This document shows positions 39,401-50,676 of a DNA stretch of 64,000 bases, in pieces (position 1 is the first letter of the stretch; every line of letters starts with the position of its first letter). The stretch is from the NCBI GenBank assembly GCA_964036155.1, contig OZ038423.1:27729249-27793248 (forward strand), written 5' to 3'. Below the pieces are notes generated by a model. It ran no database searches. It saw nothing but the letters and a program-made list of their open reading frames with translations, and had not been told where the DNA came from. The translations under genes and the position numbers were made by a program. Source of the DNA: Diploscapter coronatus (lineage: Eukaryota; Nematoda; Chromadorea; Rhabditida; Rhabditidae).

Positions 39401-41875
39401 AATGAAGGTAACTTTGAAATTTTCTTGATTGGATCAGCATATTGCACTTTAGAAAAAAGACATCAACTTTTCCAATATCTTTCCAGGTTCGTCTTTCATA
39501 GTTGAAAAGAAAAAATATTCCAGAAGATGATATTTTCAGACGATTTTCAATAGAGGATGTTTGAAAGTCCAGTCTCAACTCGCTTTCAAGAAAAGGTATA
39601 TTGTCGATGAACGGCTACTTGGAATAGAGTAGAAGGGACAGCTTTCTTTCTCCCCTTCTTTGAGCCACTAAATGCGCGCATAGACGGTCATTGATTCTTT
39701 TTTTTTCTCGATTTTGTGCTAATCATCGATAATTAGTCAATTAATTTTTACCAATATCGATAGAGGGCAATAATTGGAGGGTGTGCATGGCGAAAATCCC
39801 GCTAATTTCGATGAGGGAACGAAGAAAATGAGGAAAACCATCAAATGAATAATTGAGTTTGTGCGCTCATACTTAGTTGCAGTTGCATGCAACTTGCAAT
39901 TCGCGTGCAACTCGGCGAAATAGTATGAGAAACGCGAAGAGCGGCCAAATTGCAGCAAGTTGCATGCAATTTTGTCCATTCATTCTCTCCTCATTTTCCG
40001 CGCTATTTTGAGCGAGTTGCAAGTTGCATGCAACTGCAACTAGGTATGAACGGGCCCTTTGAGGCTCAAAAGATGGAGGAGAGGAAGAAGCGCATCCCCT
40101 CTACTTTACTCCAAGCGATCGCTCATCGACAGCGACTAGTTGAAAATTCCGACCTTATTCACGATTGGCGGCAGCTCCCCATCCTTTTCCTTGCCCTCGA
40201 GCATATCCTCGTACCACTTGACGTTCCCCTTTGCTCTCGGGTGATTTGGCGCGATTTTTGCGAGTTTCTTGGTCATCGCCAGTGCTCGTCGGATGTTGCC
40301 CTGCTGATAGAGCGCGTAGGCCAGATATTCGAGGATTTCGTCCTCCTCAATCGTTCGGGGGTTTTCGTTCTCGAGCTAGAAATTGGAACAATCTTGTATA
40401 TTTTATCAAATTAATTAGCAAATCCATAAGGAAAACACAAGTTTGATGATAAGTAAGAAAGTCAATTTTTATCAATACCTTATTTAGAGCGACCTGCATC
40501 CACGTCAGAGTGTGATAATAATCCTTTTGGTTATAAGCAGCTCGACCAACCTACAGAACGTTGAATTTCAATTATTTCCGAAGAAGAAATCAAGGAAACC
40601 TCAAAAGTATCGTGTGCAGTCAACTTGTGTCCGACTTTCTTTCCGAGGATGATACCGTTCGACAAATCGTACGAGTCCAATTTATATGTGTCTTGAAGAC
40701 GAAGCAGAGCGGTGGCAGCGCCGCTCAGATCTTCTTCGCCGGGAAATTTTACCTATATTTTGAAAGTTTATGATTCAGTATCTGAATGAATTTAAAAATA
40801 GGCTCTTTTTGTTAGAAACTCATGTTCAATGTATCACTGCTCTCGCCCAATGGATTGAAAATTTCAGAGCCTTCTTAAGAAATAACCCCTACTTTGCTCT
40901 CGATCCGTCGGTCAGTGATGCTCTTGATGAACTTTTCAGCGCGATTGTCACGCATCATAGCTTCAACCTTCAAAATTCTTGGTCAACTTTGATTCTTCCA
41001 GAAAAAGTACTTGTCTCCATTCTGAGGTCAATCGTTTGATCAATAGATAGGCATTTATGGGGTTAGTGACAAATTCGGGACCAACGCCATCGGCGTGAGC
41101 GTTTCGGCTGACGTATTCTTCTGCGTATCTAAAAATTTTTTATTTTCACATATTTTATGGTGTATCAGGAACATTTTTTCCTATGCTTTCATTTGATATT
41201 CCGATTTCAAAAGATTGTTCGCTCTTTGCACTTTATGATAACCAGTTTAATCTTGAAGGGTCTGATAATTCCTCGATCTCATTTCCGGGACCATCATTCA
41301 CACTTGTCCGACCCGATGGCTCTCTCAAGAAATATCGCATATTTCATTACAGCTTTGGAGCCGATAGTGTACTCTCGAAAAATACGCGTAGTAGATTTAT
41401 GGCGTAATGAGACAATGTGTTTAAAGTCGCATATAAATTGGATAAGATATTTGAAATGTCCCGCAGAGACTTGCTAACACATCCCAAAGAAATGGAAATA
41501 TTTGAGTATCGATTATCATTCTCGTTCTCATTCTAAGACTAAATAGAAGCCAAAGCGAATGTAATATAAGATGACCGTAAAACTTATCACTAGAATTATA
41601 TAGAAAAATAAGTAAACTGGTCAAAATATGCAATTTTACGAGGGGAACTTTTTTAGATAGTATCTTTGTTTTATGATTCAATAATCAACAAATCACCTTT
41701 TCAACTGCTCTAACCGTCCCTGTTCTTCTTCAATGTAGGCATCAATAACGCTGGTCACATCCTTTTCCGACCCGAGCATATGCTGCATGTCCGCAATCGC
41801 GGTGAATAAGTCCGCATTCGTACAGGAGCACAGCGATAAGAATACTATACTTGTTCGTAGAAATATTCGAATCAT
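36471..41875 (-). CDS. phy-2: Collagen prolyl 4-hydroxylase alpha subunit
   Basis: Coding exons on the minus strand are 41697-41875, 41011-41128, 40893-40967, 40600-40752, 40479-40550, 40154-40375, 39275-39385, 38623-38754, then 38506-38573 or 38113-38183, 37820-37919, 37752-37773, 37311-37342, then 37167-37226 or 37064-37129, 36631-36795 and 36471-36587. The product has a signal peptide (IFLRTSIVFLSLCSCTNA), the N-terminal domain with NPINAYLLIKRLTSEW, a peptide-binding region around YYHTLTWMQVALNK and EILEYLAYALYQQGN, and the 2-oxoglutarate/iron dioxygenase domain: HYDPHFDFA (His and Asp iron ligands), TRHAACPV (third ligand) and GVKW (Lys for 2-oxoglutarate). It hydroxylates proline in collagen in the ER, with protein disulfide isomerase as partner, for cuticle assembly. 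PHY-2 is favoured over DPY-18 by eye only. Confidence 0.92.
37064..37226 (-). other. Alternative exon pair 2 in the prolyl hydroxylase gene
   Basis: Exon 37167-37226 (60 nt) encodes RKVNEPYGKNGNRVATVLLY. Exon 37064-37129 (66 nt) encodes KEEVNAFKKLATGNRIATVL plus FY. Both follow the HYDPHFDFAR exon and precede MEVPEWGGATVF, have AG acceptors and GT donors, and are phase 0. The spacer between them is 37 nt, shorter than every intron I could define here (43 nt or more), so the two are unlikely to be spliced together. Vertebrate P4HA1 and P4HA2 have mutually exclusive exons at the equivalent GNR-AT position. Confidence 0.85.
37405..37722. repeat. Long inverted repeat in a prolyl hydroxylase intron
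   Basis: Arms of about 60 bp (37463-37523 and 37610-37669) share GGCGAGACGGAAT, GAGAGAGTA and CTCTTTCT words in inverted orientation, and weaker similarity extends outward (TTTTTCTGCTC versus GAGCGGAAAAA). It fills most of the 408-nt intron before the HYDPHFDFAR exon. Probably a degenerate MITE; no target duplication was identified. Confidence 0.6.
38113..38573 (-). other. Alternative exon pair 1 in the prolyl hydroxylase gene
   Basis: Exon 38506-38573 (68 nt) encodes LERATVKAEDGSLVTVSYRI plus AKR, and exon 38113-38183 (71 nt) encodes LKRATVQNAFTGELETASYR plus ISKR. Both begin in phase 0 after the AAPK exon, end in AAG AG before a GT donor, and continue correctly into C GCC TGG. Each gives an open product alone; joining both (139 nt) would shift the frame. 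They are related copies of the same protein segment just before the catalytic domain. Confidence 0.8.
39868..40049. mobile_element. MITE-like foldback element in a prolyl hydroxylase intron
   Basis: Terminal arms at 39868-39899 and about 40017-40049 are inverted copies with one mismatch, built around the palindrome GTTGCATGCAAC (TCATACTTAGTTGCAG at one end and CTGCAACTAGGTATGA at the other). The 182-bp element is non-coding and lies in the intron between exons 40154-40375 and 39275-39385. Confidence 0.7.
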
Positions 41876-41982
41876 CTAAAAATTATAACATTGAAACAAA
41901 AATCCCCAGCTTAAAATATACAAGAGCGAATATAGAGCTTTTGCATGAATTAATGAAGGGAATTGCTAAACAATTTTAAAAA

Positions 41983-41999
41983 ATATATATATATATATG
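41983..41999. repeat. AT microsatellite
   Basis: Short uninterrupted run of AT dinucleotides upstream of the prolyl hydroxylase gene; unremarkable. Confidence 0.8.
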
Positions 42000-44939
42000 A
42001 AAGGATTAGAAATTTTGTATAATAAAAAGACATTTAAATGCAAGTCTGAACAAATTTATTTAGAAAATCGATTTACGAAGCTCTAAATACCGATCTTCAA
42101 ATAAATAAACAGAACTAGTTTTGTCCATTGAATTTAAAATTTAAGAATCACATCCACTTATTCGCTTGGAGTTCACGATTTTGACCTTCGTGGCCAGCAG
42201 TGAACTTCTAAACAAATGTGCGATTGTGAGAGAAGAAGTGAAAAGAGCGAAAGAAAAGAAAAATGAAGGGATAAATATAACAGCAAGAAACATCGAGAAT
42301 ATTGAGAAATTACGCAAGACGATTGGAAAGAAATTAGACAAATTGGATATTTATTGGGTGACAAATTTGAAAACATAGAATCCTAGAAGATTTTTTGTTT
42401 ATTCTTGAAGATTAGAGTTCCATTTATCAAGCACCCTAAGGCATTCACATAAAATTTTCGAGAAGTTGGGCTTATTTTTGAAAGCAATCTGGCTTTTCTG
42501 CTCAAAGAATTACTCGATATCAAACCCCATTAATAAATGAAAGGGTAAAAAGAAAAATAATCTAGATATTTTTAGATTTAATGAAACTATGAAGTATAGG
42601 ATGGAAGTGAATGACTCTTCTTTCCTTCTCGCTTCATTCCCATTCTTATTTTCATTTTCATTCGCCTTTCCTTCAGGCCGATTGAAATCGATCACTTCGC
42701 ATTGCGAACAGAAATTGAAGCAGAAACTGGCCAACAGCTATTCGATGAAGGTTTTAGTTAGTGGAATGAGAAAGAAGAAAAATGTGATTTATGATAGGTC
42801 TAATATTTGATATCATATATCGGACAAGTAAAGCTATAAAATCGCGAAAAAAAAACTTTCAGGCTTTGGATAAAATGCTAATATGATTGCAGAAGCGATT
42901 ATTTGGGACAAGTCTAGAACGATAGAAAGCAATAAACATAGTGATTGTCTAGAAAGTCAAGATAGAACATCTTTCTATAAATACCGGAATCTAGAAGATT
43001 GCGAAACACTCTAGACGACGTCGCGTTCAAGCCGACTGTAAGACTACTTTGAATGCAACGTTGCGTTAGATTCCTCGATGCAAGAAAAGGCCGAAAGCGT
43101 GGCCTTTCTCGACATTTTTCAGTGTAACCTTCAATCAAAACACTCGCCTAAATTCACGAAAAAAGGAGAGAAATAAAAATTGGTGGAAAATAACGCACAA
43201 AACCGACTATTCTTTCGAACGTCATTAGCCCTTCTAGCGATTTTGTAAAAATTAAAAATTTCTTTAGAGGTTTAGGGAAAATATGACTGAAAATGAACGG
43301 GAATAATAAGATTTCGTGCAACTTCAGTAAAACAACAACAAATGAACAAATGTGCTTTTACTGAAATTCGATAGTCCTGCAACAGCCGAAAAATAAATTT
43401 TTTTCACAAATCAGTAAAGTGTGAAAAACTACTAAAATCACGCTAAAGCCTTGGAATATCGAAACAGAAATAGATCCAATAGAATTGAATAAGAAAAGTC
43501 TAAGAAATAGCGTGGAAAACATGAAATTAGAGAAACAGGAGGCATTCTAGAACCGGTCACTGGCTGCAGCAGGGGTCGTGCGTCTGTTTTCTATCGTTGG
43601 ATAAACGCTAAACCCGAAATTGTCATTTCTCAGCTAACGATGGAGAATAGACAAGGAGAAAGCGGATTAGATATTTTAGATCTATCTTCCAATTGTGAAG
43701 GATAAATGGTGAAAAACTTCTTCGAATATTCAGAGAAGGATTCCCTGTATTTCGGGGAAATGCGCGATTGTTCATCAATAGCACGTAAGATGAGTGTTTG
43801 AGCGTCTAGGATAAGATCGAACTTGTAGAATAAATCAATAGAAAAGATAGGCTAATAAATGGTTCAATAAAATTATCGAATTAGCTGAAAATTTAAAACT
43901 GTTATACCATGCCATGTAAATAGAGGCATAAATCTTAAACTAAAGCGAGACTTAACTTTCCCTTTAGTTAGTTAATGTGGTATTCAATTATTTTGCAAAC
44001 TAAAACGGCGACAGAAAAAATACGAATTTTGTTAGAATGATTTGGCTAATTTTTCCAAACCAAGTCTAAAACAATAGATCTGGATAAATCGATAATGAAG
44101 AGGTAAAATTGGCCGTACGCTGTTGGGAAAGTAGGTTGTCTGTCGAGAAATAAGACATAAGGTCTGGACAGGAGAAGGGAACATATTGCGTGAATAGACC
44201 TGTAAATGCCGAAAGAAAAAGAACGAGAAGAATAATAAGCAGAAATAGGATTTCCTGACTATTATTTGAATTCTAATACTCGCACTACCTTCATGGAAAA
44301 ATTCTAATACATGCATAATGAATAGCAATGTAAAAAATTAAAAAAGAAAAAAAACAAACAATAATAACGTAGTTACCTACAAAATAGCTACGGGTAAGCA
44401 ATGATAGGGGTATTAATTTATTTCGTCCGTTACTACATTACACTACCGTTGCTACTTTTTCAGGCAACCTAATGAATCATGTAAAGAGCAACCTGCTTGT
44501 GATACAGCATAGGATATATGATGAGTCTAACTTAAAATGACCCTAGTTTACGAATAAATCTTGCTATTTCTCCCAAATAATGCTAGTTTTAGTCGTCGTT
44601 GTATTGAAGAGAAAGTCACAAGTATCAAGAAAAAAGCTATTCCGGTTCCGTTCGAAATTCAAGTACACTTGGAGAAAATCGAATGGAGGAAAAATGACGA
44701 GACAATGATTCATGATCCATATGGATGATGATTCTTGAAGGTATAAATATTTAAATGAAATACAAATGCTTGTATGAATATGTGTGTAACTTGACGCGTA
44801 AATAGAAAAAGTTTGAACTATTCCAGAAAGTAACTACATGTTTCACATAGAGCTTAATTTATTGGATCATAATATCTTTCTAATTCTTACATGCATTTTT
44901 TCATTCATTAAATTTAAAATTTCTCATGATTCATAATTG

Positions 44940-45940
44940 CTTCTAGAAAGAACATTTTCGGGTGCTATAAGTTTTAAGAGACATTCCACGAATAACTGGA
45001 ACAAGGGTCCGGACAACCGCAAAAGTGTCCTGGATCCGAACCAAACTTATATGGTAAATATCCCTATGGACCCTATTCACAAAAATCTGAAAGTTAGGCC
45101 CCGCCCCCAAAAGTGGACGGGGTTAGGTGGGAGTCAAAGTTGGGCATTTTCACGATTTGACTGTCAAGGGGAGGTACAAATAAAACTTTTTTGCTATAAA
45201 AGATTTTTGAAAAATTTAAAAAGGATTAACATAACCATGGAATGTGCTTTCTAAAAATGTATAGACTTTAGGGAGTCAGCCACTTGTTTGGGGCTGGAGG
45301 GGGTCTTAAAGTCAAAAATTTCAAAAATATGCATATTTTGCACAAATCGACCATAACTCGAAAATTTTGTTATTTGTTGGTAAAATTTGATTTCATATTC
45401 AAATTCCACTGGTAATTCTGCATCTTATACGCCAAAATTAGATCCCAACAAGGGGGACACCTATAACATTACTATCGCACCAAAGTTGAGGACCCAAAAA
45501 TCGAAATTTCAATTTTGAGGATTAGCCCCCACAACACGTATACCAATCGATAGAGCTCATCAAACTGAACAACTTTTGTGACGACATCTCATGGTTATCT
45601 GTTATGGTATGTGTGGTATGGAGGTTTGAATGGATTAGACCCACGAAAATGATAAAAATATTCAAAAATTCATAACTTTTCGAAAATCCTTCATAGCAAA
45701 AAAGTTTTCTTTGTACCCCCTGAGGGGTGTCAAATCGTGAAAATGCTCAACTTTGACCCCCACCTAGCCCCGCCCACTTTTGGGGGCGGGACCTGATCTC
45801 CCCATTTTTGTGATTAGAGTCCATGGGTGTATCCACCATATAAGTTTGGTTCGGATCCGAGACACTTTTGCAGTTGTCCGGCCACTCTTTATATTTTGTT
45901 CGGGTTATTCAAAGAATGCGTCTTAAGTATGTTCTTTCTG
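44940..45940. repeat. Roughly 1-kb element with about 300-bp inverted arms
   Basis: The left arm (about 44940-45240) and right arm (about 45640-45940) are long imperfect inverted copies. Shared blocks include GATCCGAACCAAACTTATAT, CCCGCCCCCAAAAGTGG, GCATTTTCACGATTTGAC and AACTTTTTTGCTAT in matching order. The outer ends share AGAAAGAACAT. The interior has no transposase-like frame. A non-autonomous foldback transposon is most likely; the exact termini and target duplication are unresolved. Confidence 0.75.
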
Positions 45941-46081
45941 GCTCAACGCTATAATTTCGAGATGAGTTTCTTAGGCAACATATGTCAAATTTCGACTCAT
46001 GAACGTGTTAATGTTCACTAGAAATTCTTAGGTGGCTGTTCAAAAATCGATAATTTTAAATTCTAATAAAATCCACTAATC

Positions 46082-47313
46082 ATGAATAATTCTACTGATG
46101 AGTTTGAACAAGTTCCTGACCTACTGATTATTCTGCCAAATATTCTATCATTTTTCCTGAGCCTACTTCTACTAGTGTTGCTGATCATAACTGAAACTTT
46201 CGCATGGAATATTCGGGTTATTCTGATTAGTAGAATGATTCTAGATACTCAAGTCTACTTTTCACAATCCTTCCTGCCTTTTATTCCGATACCAGATGAT
46301 TCATACCTTATGATCTTTCTAAATTTTTATATCGCCTACATATCATACTGTTTACTAATTCATATAGTACCTATCTCGCTAGAACGAGCTTTGCTTATGT
46401 ATGACTCTTATAAGGAGAGAAGGCACCCTAGTTTTGTTCTAGCAGCTCTAGCCTTCACAGTAAAAATATCTTCAAAAGTATGCCAAAATCGATGCAACTT
46501 TCAGTACATATTTGGAATTCAAAGTATATTTGTGATTAGTGATATGGAAGAGTTTATCAACGTATTGTTATTCAAGCTCAGGCAAATTGTTATGTTCGGG
46601 ATTCCACTAGTAAGATTTTTGAATTTAGAATTAGAAAAAAGATAAAATTTAGCTTCAAATTGTTGTTATCATAGCTAGTCAATATCAATATAGGAGGCTC
46701 AGATATGACACCAAGAACTACGAAAATTCTGTCAATGTGAGAACAAAACCTTTATGAAACATTTTTACATTTAGGCTCGATTACACTATCGACAAGAAAG
46801 GCTAGTTTACATATCATCAATCTTTCTCATTATACCGATGATTCAAACGATCATATTTATCTTGGTTAAGGACCACTTGGATCAAAAGTAATAATGGAGA
46901 AATTTAAATTTATGCCAATCACAAATCTTATCTCAATCAAAATTAAGTGACGAAATAACATTGTATGTCAGTACCTATTGCGAACTATTCTTTCATCTGA
47001 CTATGGTTTTTGGCGATGATACAGAAATAAGAAGACAAACCTTGAGGCTAATTCTATGCAAATGTGAGAGATTTTTATAATTGAATTATTTTCTTATTTC
47101 AGGGATCAAATCGAAAAATCGAGTTCCTTCTAAAAATTCTCCACCTCGAATCGTGAAAAGTATCGAGGGGCGAAAATTAAGGACTGTGCACGATTTTAAG
47201 GCTAGTAAAATGAAGGTTTTAAACTCTTTTTGTTTTAGGCAAACGAAGCTCAAGAGACTTATTTCAAAGCCTTAAACTCGACTTGGAATGTCCAACTAAC
47301 TAAAATCAATTAA
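46082..47313 (+). CDS. Seven-helix chemoreceptor paralog 1 (SRE-like array)
   Basis: Exons join from ATG 46082 to TAA 47311-47313. TM1 (ILSFFLSLLLLVLLIITET) is followed by the array motif FAWNIRVILIS with no intron at this point. Then come YCLLIHIVPISLERALLMYD, YIFGIQSIFVISDMEEF, a YQYRRLRYDTKNYENSVN loop, ARLHYRQERLVYIS, FGDDTEIRRQTLRLILCK, and the shared C-terminal modules IVKSIEGRKLRTVHDFK and NEAQETYFKALNSTWNV. WN(I/L)K after TM1 and the ARLNxKxQRL loop recall the SRE class of nematode receptors, but class membership is not certain. Introns are short and the frame is open throughout. Likely a sensory-neuron receptor with unknown ligand. Confidence 0.72.
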
Positions 47314-47572
47314 AGTACAAAATTACTCTTCTTAGTTCACAATCGTTGAGAAAGAAAGCTTGTGATATGCAAATTGTTATGTTACGGGTGCCGAAGTTGA
47401 ATAAAGCTACAATTTTGAAAACGAATTTTGCAAAAGATTTTACATTGCATTTTGCTAAATTTGAAATTTTCATTCAGAAATTTAAGATTCAAAGCATCGA
47501 TTAGTCAATAATGAACATAGAATTGATAACACTAATATTCGAAATAATCTATATAATAACACTATTAATATA

Positions 47573-47730
47573 GGAAGCATAGAAGGCGAAAATTGAGAAC
47601 AACTCACGATTTCAAGATTTTAACAGTCACTATCGAAAACTTATTATAAATTTAGGACAACGAAGTACAAGATACCTATTTCAATGAAGTAAACAAGGCG
47701 TGAGATGTTAACCTATCGAATAAACATTTG
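47573..47730 (+). pseudogene. C-terminal fragment of an array receptor
   Basis: Only the two last modules survive. An IEG..RKLRTTHDFK stretch has one base missing between IEG and RKL. After a short intron-like gap ending TTTAG comes DNEVQDTYFNEVNKA followed by TGA where the paralogs have TGG (Trp). No upstream exons remain between paralogs 1 and 2, so this is a relic of a duplicated unit. Confidence 0.7.
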
Positions 47731-47913
47731 AACTGATTTTCTAACTTCAGTTACTTTCCAAAATAACACCATCAGTACTACAACAAGACAAACATTTGGT
47801 ATGATAATTTCTATGTTATTATGTTCACCAAGGCATAGACGTATAATTACGAAGGTGAACTTCATATAAATTTTACACCTGTTGACCTCAACACTATAAA
47901 TTCAAATCTTTGA

Positions 47914-49308
47914 ATGCTAAAGAGTAGATTAGACAAAGAAGTGCTAACCATACTGCAATTCTATCTGAGACTATTTATTCTCGCTTTGCCTATGGTGATG
48001 GTATTTTGTATTTCCTCACTTTTATTTATCCTATTATTGAAAACAAAATCGTTTTCCTGGAATATTCGAATAATCTTAATTAGCGCTGCGATATCGTCTC
48101 AACTCTACTCCATGTTCATGGTGATTTATGTAATTTTTGGAATTATTATCCAAAACTCTGAAATTTCTTCCTGGATTATGCTGATTGTTGAGTTATTTAT
48201 GTATTCGGTGTTTTGGCATACCTTACCAATATCATTAGAGAGGGCATTGCTAGTGTATAATTCGTATAACAACACGAGACGTCCTGCATTTATATTTATC
48301 ATTCTGATTATTACAGTAAGGATTTAAATAGAATTAATAACTAAAATGCATTAATATTTTCAGTATATTATGGGATTAAGCATAGTTTTCGTTGAGTTAT
48401 CTTTAGTAGCTTCCAGACAGGTGGTGATTTATTTTAGCGCGCTAAGTACTCTAATATTATACGGGTCCCCAATAGTAAGTATCATCAGCAAACCTGTGTG
48501 AACTGATTTGAAAATGAATGCATTCATTATTAGATTCTCGCTATAGTAATTATTTCGGGCAGTTACAAATACAAAAAATTAAGATGTGATTTAGAAAACT
48601 ATAGCAACTCAGTGAAAGTAAGTAGTAAAATAAATTCTATGATAACGTTATTTTTATGTTCGTCTTCAATATAAAGAGGAGCGTCTAATTCTTCGCGCAT
48701 CATCGTTTCTGAGTGTAATGAGCCTGTACCAATTAACCATTATAATTGCCATAGCATTTGAGGTTACATGGCTTGTTGAAATAATGAAGTTAGCGATTAA
48801 AAATCCTGGATAGTTCACTCAGTTTAAAGAATCTATTTGTACTCTCTTGCATTCGAACTGGGTGAATTTTTCAAATGTCATAATCAGTAAATCTACTTAC
48901 AAAATACATAAACTTAGGCATGTCATGTTGCACGTTCAATTACTTCTCGAAATTTCATTCTTTTTGACGATTATATTCGGGGATGATACAGCAATTCGAA
49001 GGAAAGCATTGCGATTTATTCTATGCAAAGGTAATTATATTTTTACAATGAAGTTTAAGACTTATTACAGAAATGAGATCAAATAAAAAAGTTTCACCAT
49101 TAGCCCTACCTCCGTTAAGAACTATAAAGACGATAGAAGGTCGAAAATTGCGGACTGTTCACGATTTCAAGGTTTGCTCTTTCCACTTGAAATCGAGGTA
49201 TTTTGAATTTAGGGAAGTGAAGAGCAAGATGCCTATTTTGGTGCCCTAAATAAAGCTTGGGATGTTGATCTAACGAAGATCAGAATTGATCTTTCAAACA
49301 ATAAATAA
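47914..49308 (+). CDS. Seven-helix chemoreceptor paralog 2, possible splice defect
   Basis: Starts at ATG 47914 and ends at TAA 49306-49308. It shows FSWNIRIILISAA (no intron here, as in paralog 1), FWHTLPISLERALLVYNSYN, YIMGLSIVFVELSLVASR, ISGSYKYKKLRCDLENYSNS, EERLILRASSFLSVMSLYQL, FGDDTAIRRKALRFILCK, TIKTIEGRKLRTVHDFK and EEQDAYFGALNKAWDV. The exon that should begin V-RLQYKEERL near 48660 is preceded by TTTTTAT instead of TTTTTAG. An in-frame AG eight codons downstream (AAAGAG before GAGCGT) could rescue the product with loss of about seven residues. It is either a functional receptor with a shifted exon or an early pseudogene. Confidence 0.6.
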
Positions 49309-49668
49309 TTTCTACTTTCTCGTTTTAACTAAATGACGATAAATTATCGGTTTAAAGTGCAGAAAAGGAAATAGCGGAATACAGATAATTGCCATGAGAC
49401 AATGTTTCAAGGAAAAACACATTTCAACTGTTTTATTATTAGAACTTTTCACCAAGATATAACATGGCGCAAAGATAATTGCTGTGATAAAGCATGACAA
49501 GATAAAACTTTAGCCTTGTGGTTTTGCAGGTGGCTTAGAGAATGTTAATTATAGCGAACATAGCGGAGTCAACACAATTTTATCTATATTGATTTTTAAA
49601 GCGCATAACATAATGCTTTCGCACATGTGACATTTCGGGTACTATCGACTTCGCCGTCATCATGACTA

Positions 49669-50442
49669 CAGGGTGGTTAATAAGTATTGTTGACAAAATA
49701 TTTTTCACCGTAAAAAGGGAATAAGCGTTCAAATGAAAAGCTGTTTCTTATAAATAATTCATTTAAGTCTTCAGAAACAAAAATCAATTAACAATTTTCA
49801 AAATAACCCCCATTGGCTTTGATACAGCGCCGGAGTTCGCGAGGGAATGAGTCGAAAGCGTGCCAGCAGAAAATCGTTGCAGCAACTGCTTACATCTTTG
49901 AACCCGTACGACCATATCATTGGGAGTCAGGTCGTGAAAGTTTTAGAATTTGTAGGGCTTGAGCTTGAGGTCCTTTCTGACGATTGAACGGGCAGCTGTG
50001 TGGCTGATGTCCAGATTTTGAGCCGTTTTCCGGATTGGCCTTTTAGGATTTTGCTTAATTCGCATCCTGATGAGTTTATTCATTCTGGTGACGTTGCAAG
50101 TTTTGGAGCGGCCGGAACGAGGTCTGTCAAAAGTAGAGCCAATCTCCTTGAATAGTTTGATGTGGCGTGAGATCACTTATCGTGACACTCTGAACAGCCG
50201 AGCGATTGCTGAATTACTGTGTTTTTGCTTGTGAAACTCGATGATTATAAAGCGCTTTGTATTCGAGGCTGCCATTCGGAAGTTAACAATTGAAATTTTT
50301 TACAACTAGGGTAAACAACTAAAATAAAGCACGGCGATTTCATAAAAATAAAAAATAAATTATAAAAAACAAATTATAAAAAACGACGTCATTTATGTAA
50401 ACGGCGTTGTAAAGTTGTCAACAATACTTATTAACCACCTTG
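49669..50442. mobile_element. Tc1/mariner deletion derivative, 774 bp
   Basis: Terminal inverted repeats of about 28 bp (GGTGGTTAATAAGTATTGTT at the left, AACAATACTTATTAACCACC at the right) are flanked by TA on both sides (49667-49668 and 50443-50444), the hallmark of Tc1/mariner insertion. The element lies between receptor paralogs 2 and 3 and is non-autonomous because its transposase gene is gutted. Confidence 0.9.
49790..50275 (-). pseudogene. Degenerate mariner transposase
   Basis: The minus-strand frame begins MAASNTKRFIIIEFHKQKHS, has an in-frame TAA after RLFRVSR, and continues with DRPRSGRSKTCNVTRMNKL and KTAQNLDISHTAARSIV (the paired helix-turn-helix DNA-binding region) to KLKPYKF and a second stop. 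Sequence recalling the extreme C-terminus (FPRELRRCIKANGGYFEN) then follows near 49800. The catalytic DDE/DDD core is deleted, so no active enzyme can be made. Confidence 0.85.
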
Positions 50443-50676
50443 TATGTTGATATTTAGCATTTTAATTGCATTTGATACGCTTTTTATCGATCACCAAGCT
50501 TTTCGCGGTGTTACACTTGAAGTCAGACAGGGTCTCATTAAAAATCACCGGTTTGATAAGGAAATATCAGGCTGAATTTCTCGAAACATGACCAAAATCT
50601 TTTTAGATACTTCGCTAAGGACATACTTTAGTTTCGTCGTCTATGTTAGAAATATTCACGTTCTACATAACCGAAC

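Larger units (their letters stand above)
41876..46081. other. Gene-poor region with a large foldback repeat
   Basis: About 4.2 kb between the divergently transcribed prolyl hydroxylase and receptor array. It includes an AT microsatellite (41983-41999), an isolated exon-like stretch at about 42680-42750 with CCTTCAG before it and GTTTTAG after it, and a stable small stem AAAGGCC/GGCCTTT near 43088-43110. None of these is enough to call a gene. Promoter elements of the hydroxylase should lie at the left end. Confidence 0.5.

Noticed and set aside
42166..42378. 70-codon plus-strand frame and nearby exon-like stretch (42680-42750)
   Set aside because: Splice-like borders exist but no second exon or homology could be tied to them.
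43085..43115. Stem-loop AAAGGCC/GGCCTTT, considered as an RNA gene
   Set aside because: Too short, with no snRNA, snoRNA, SL RNA or tRNA box motifs around it.
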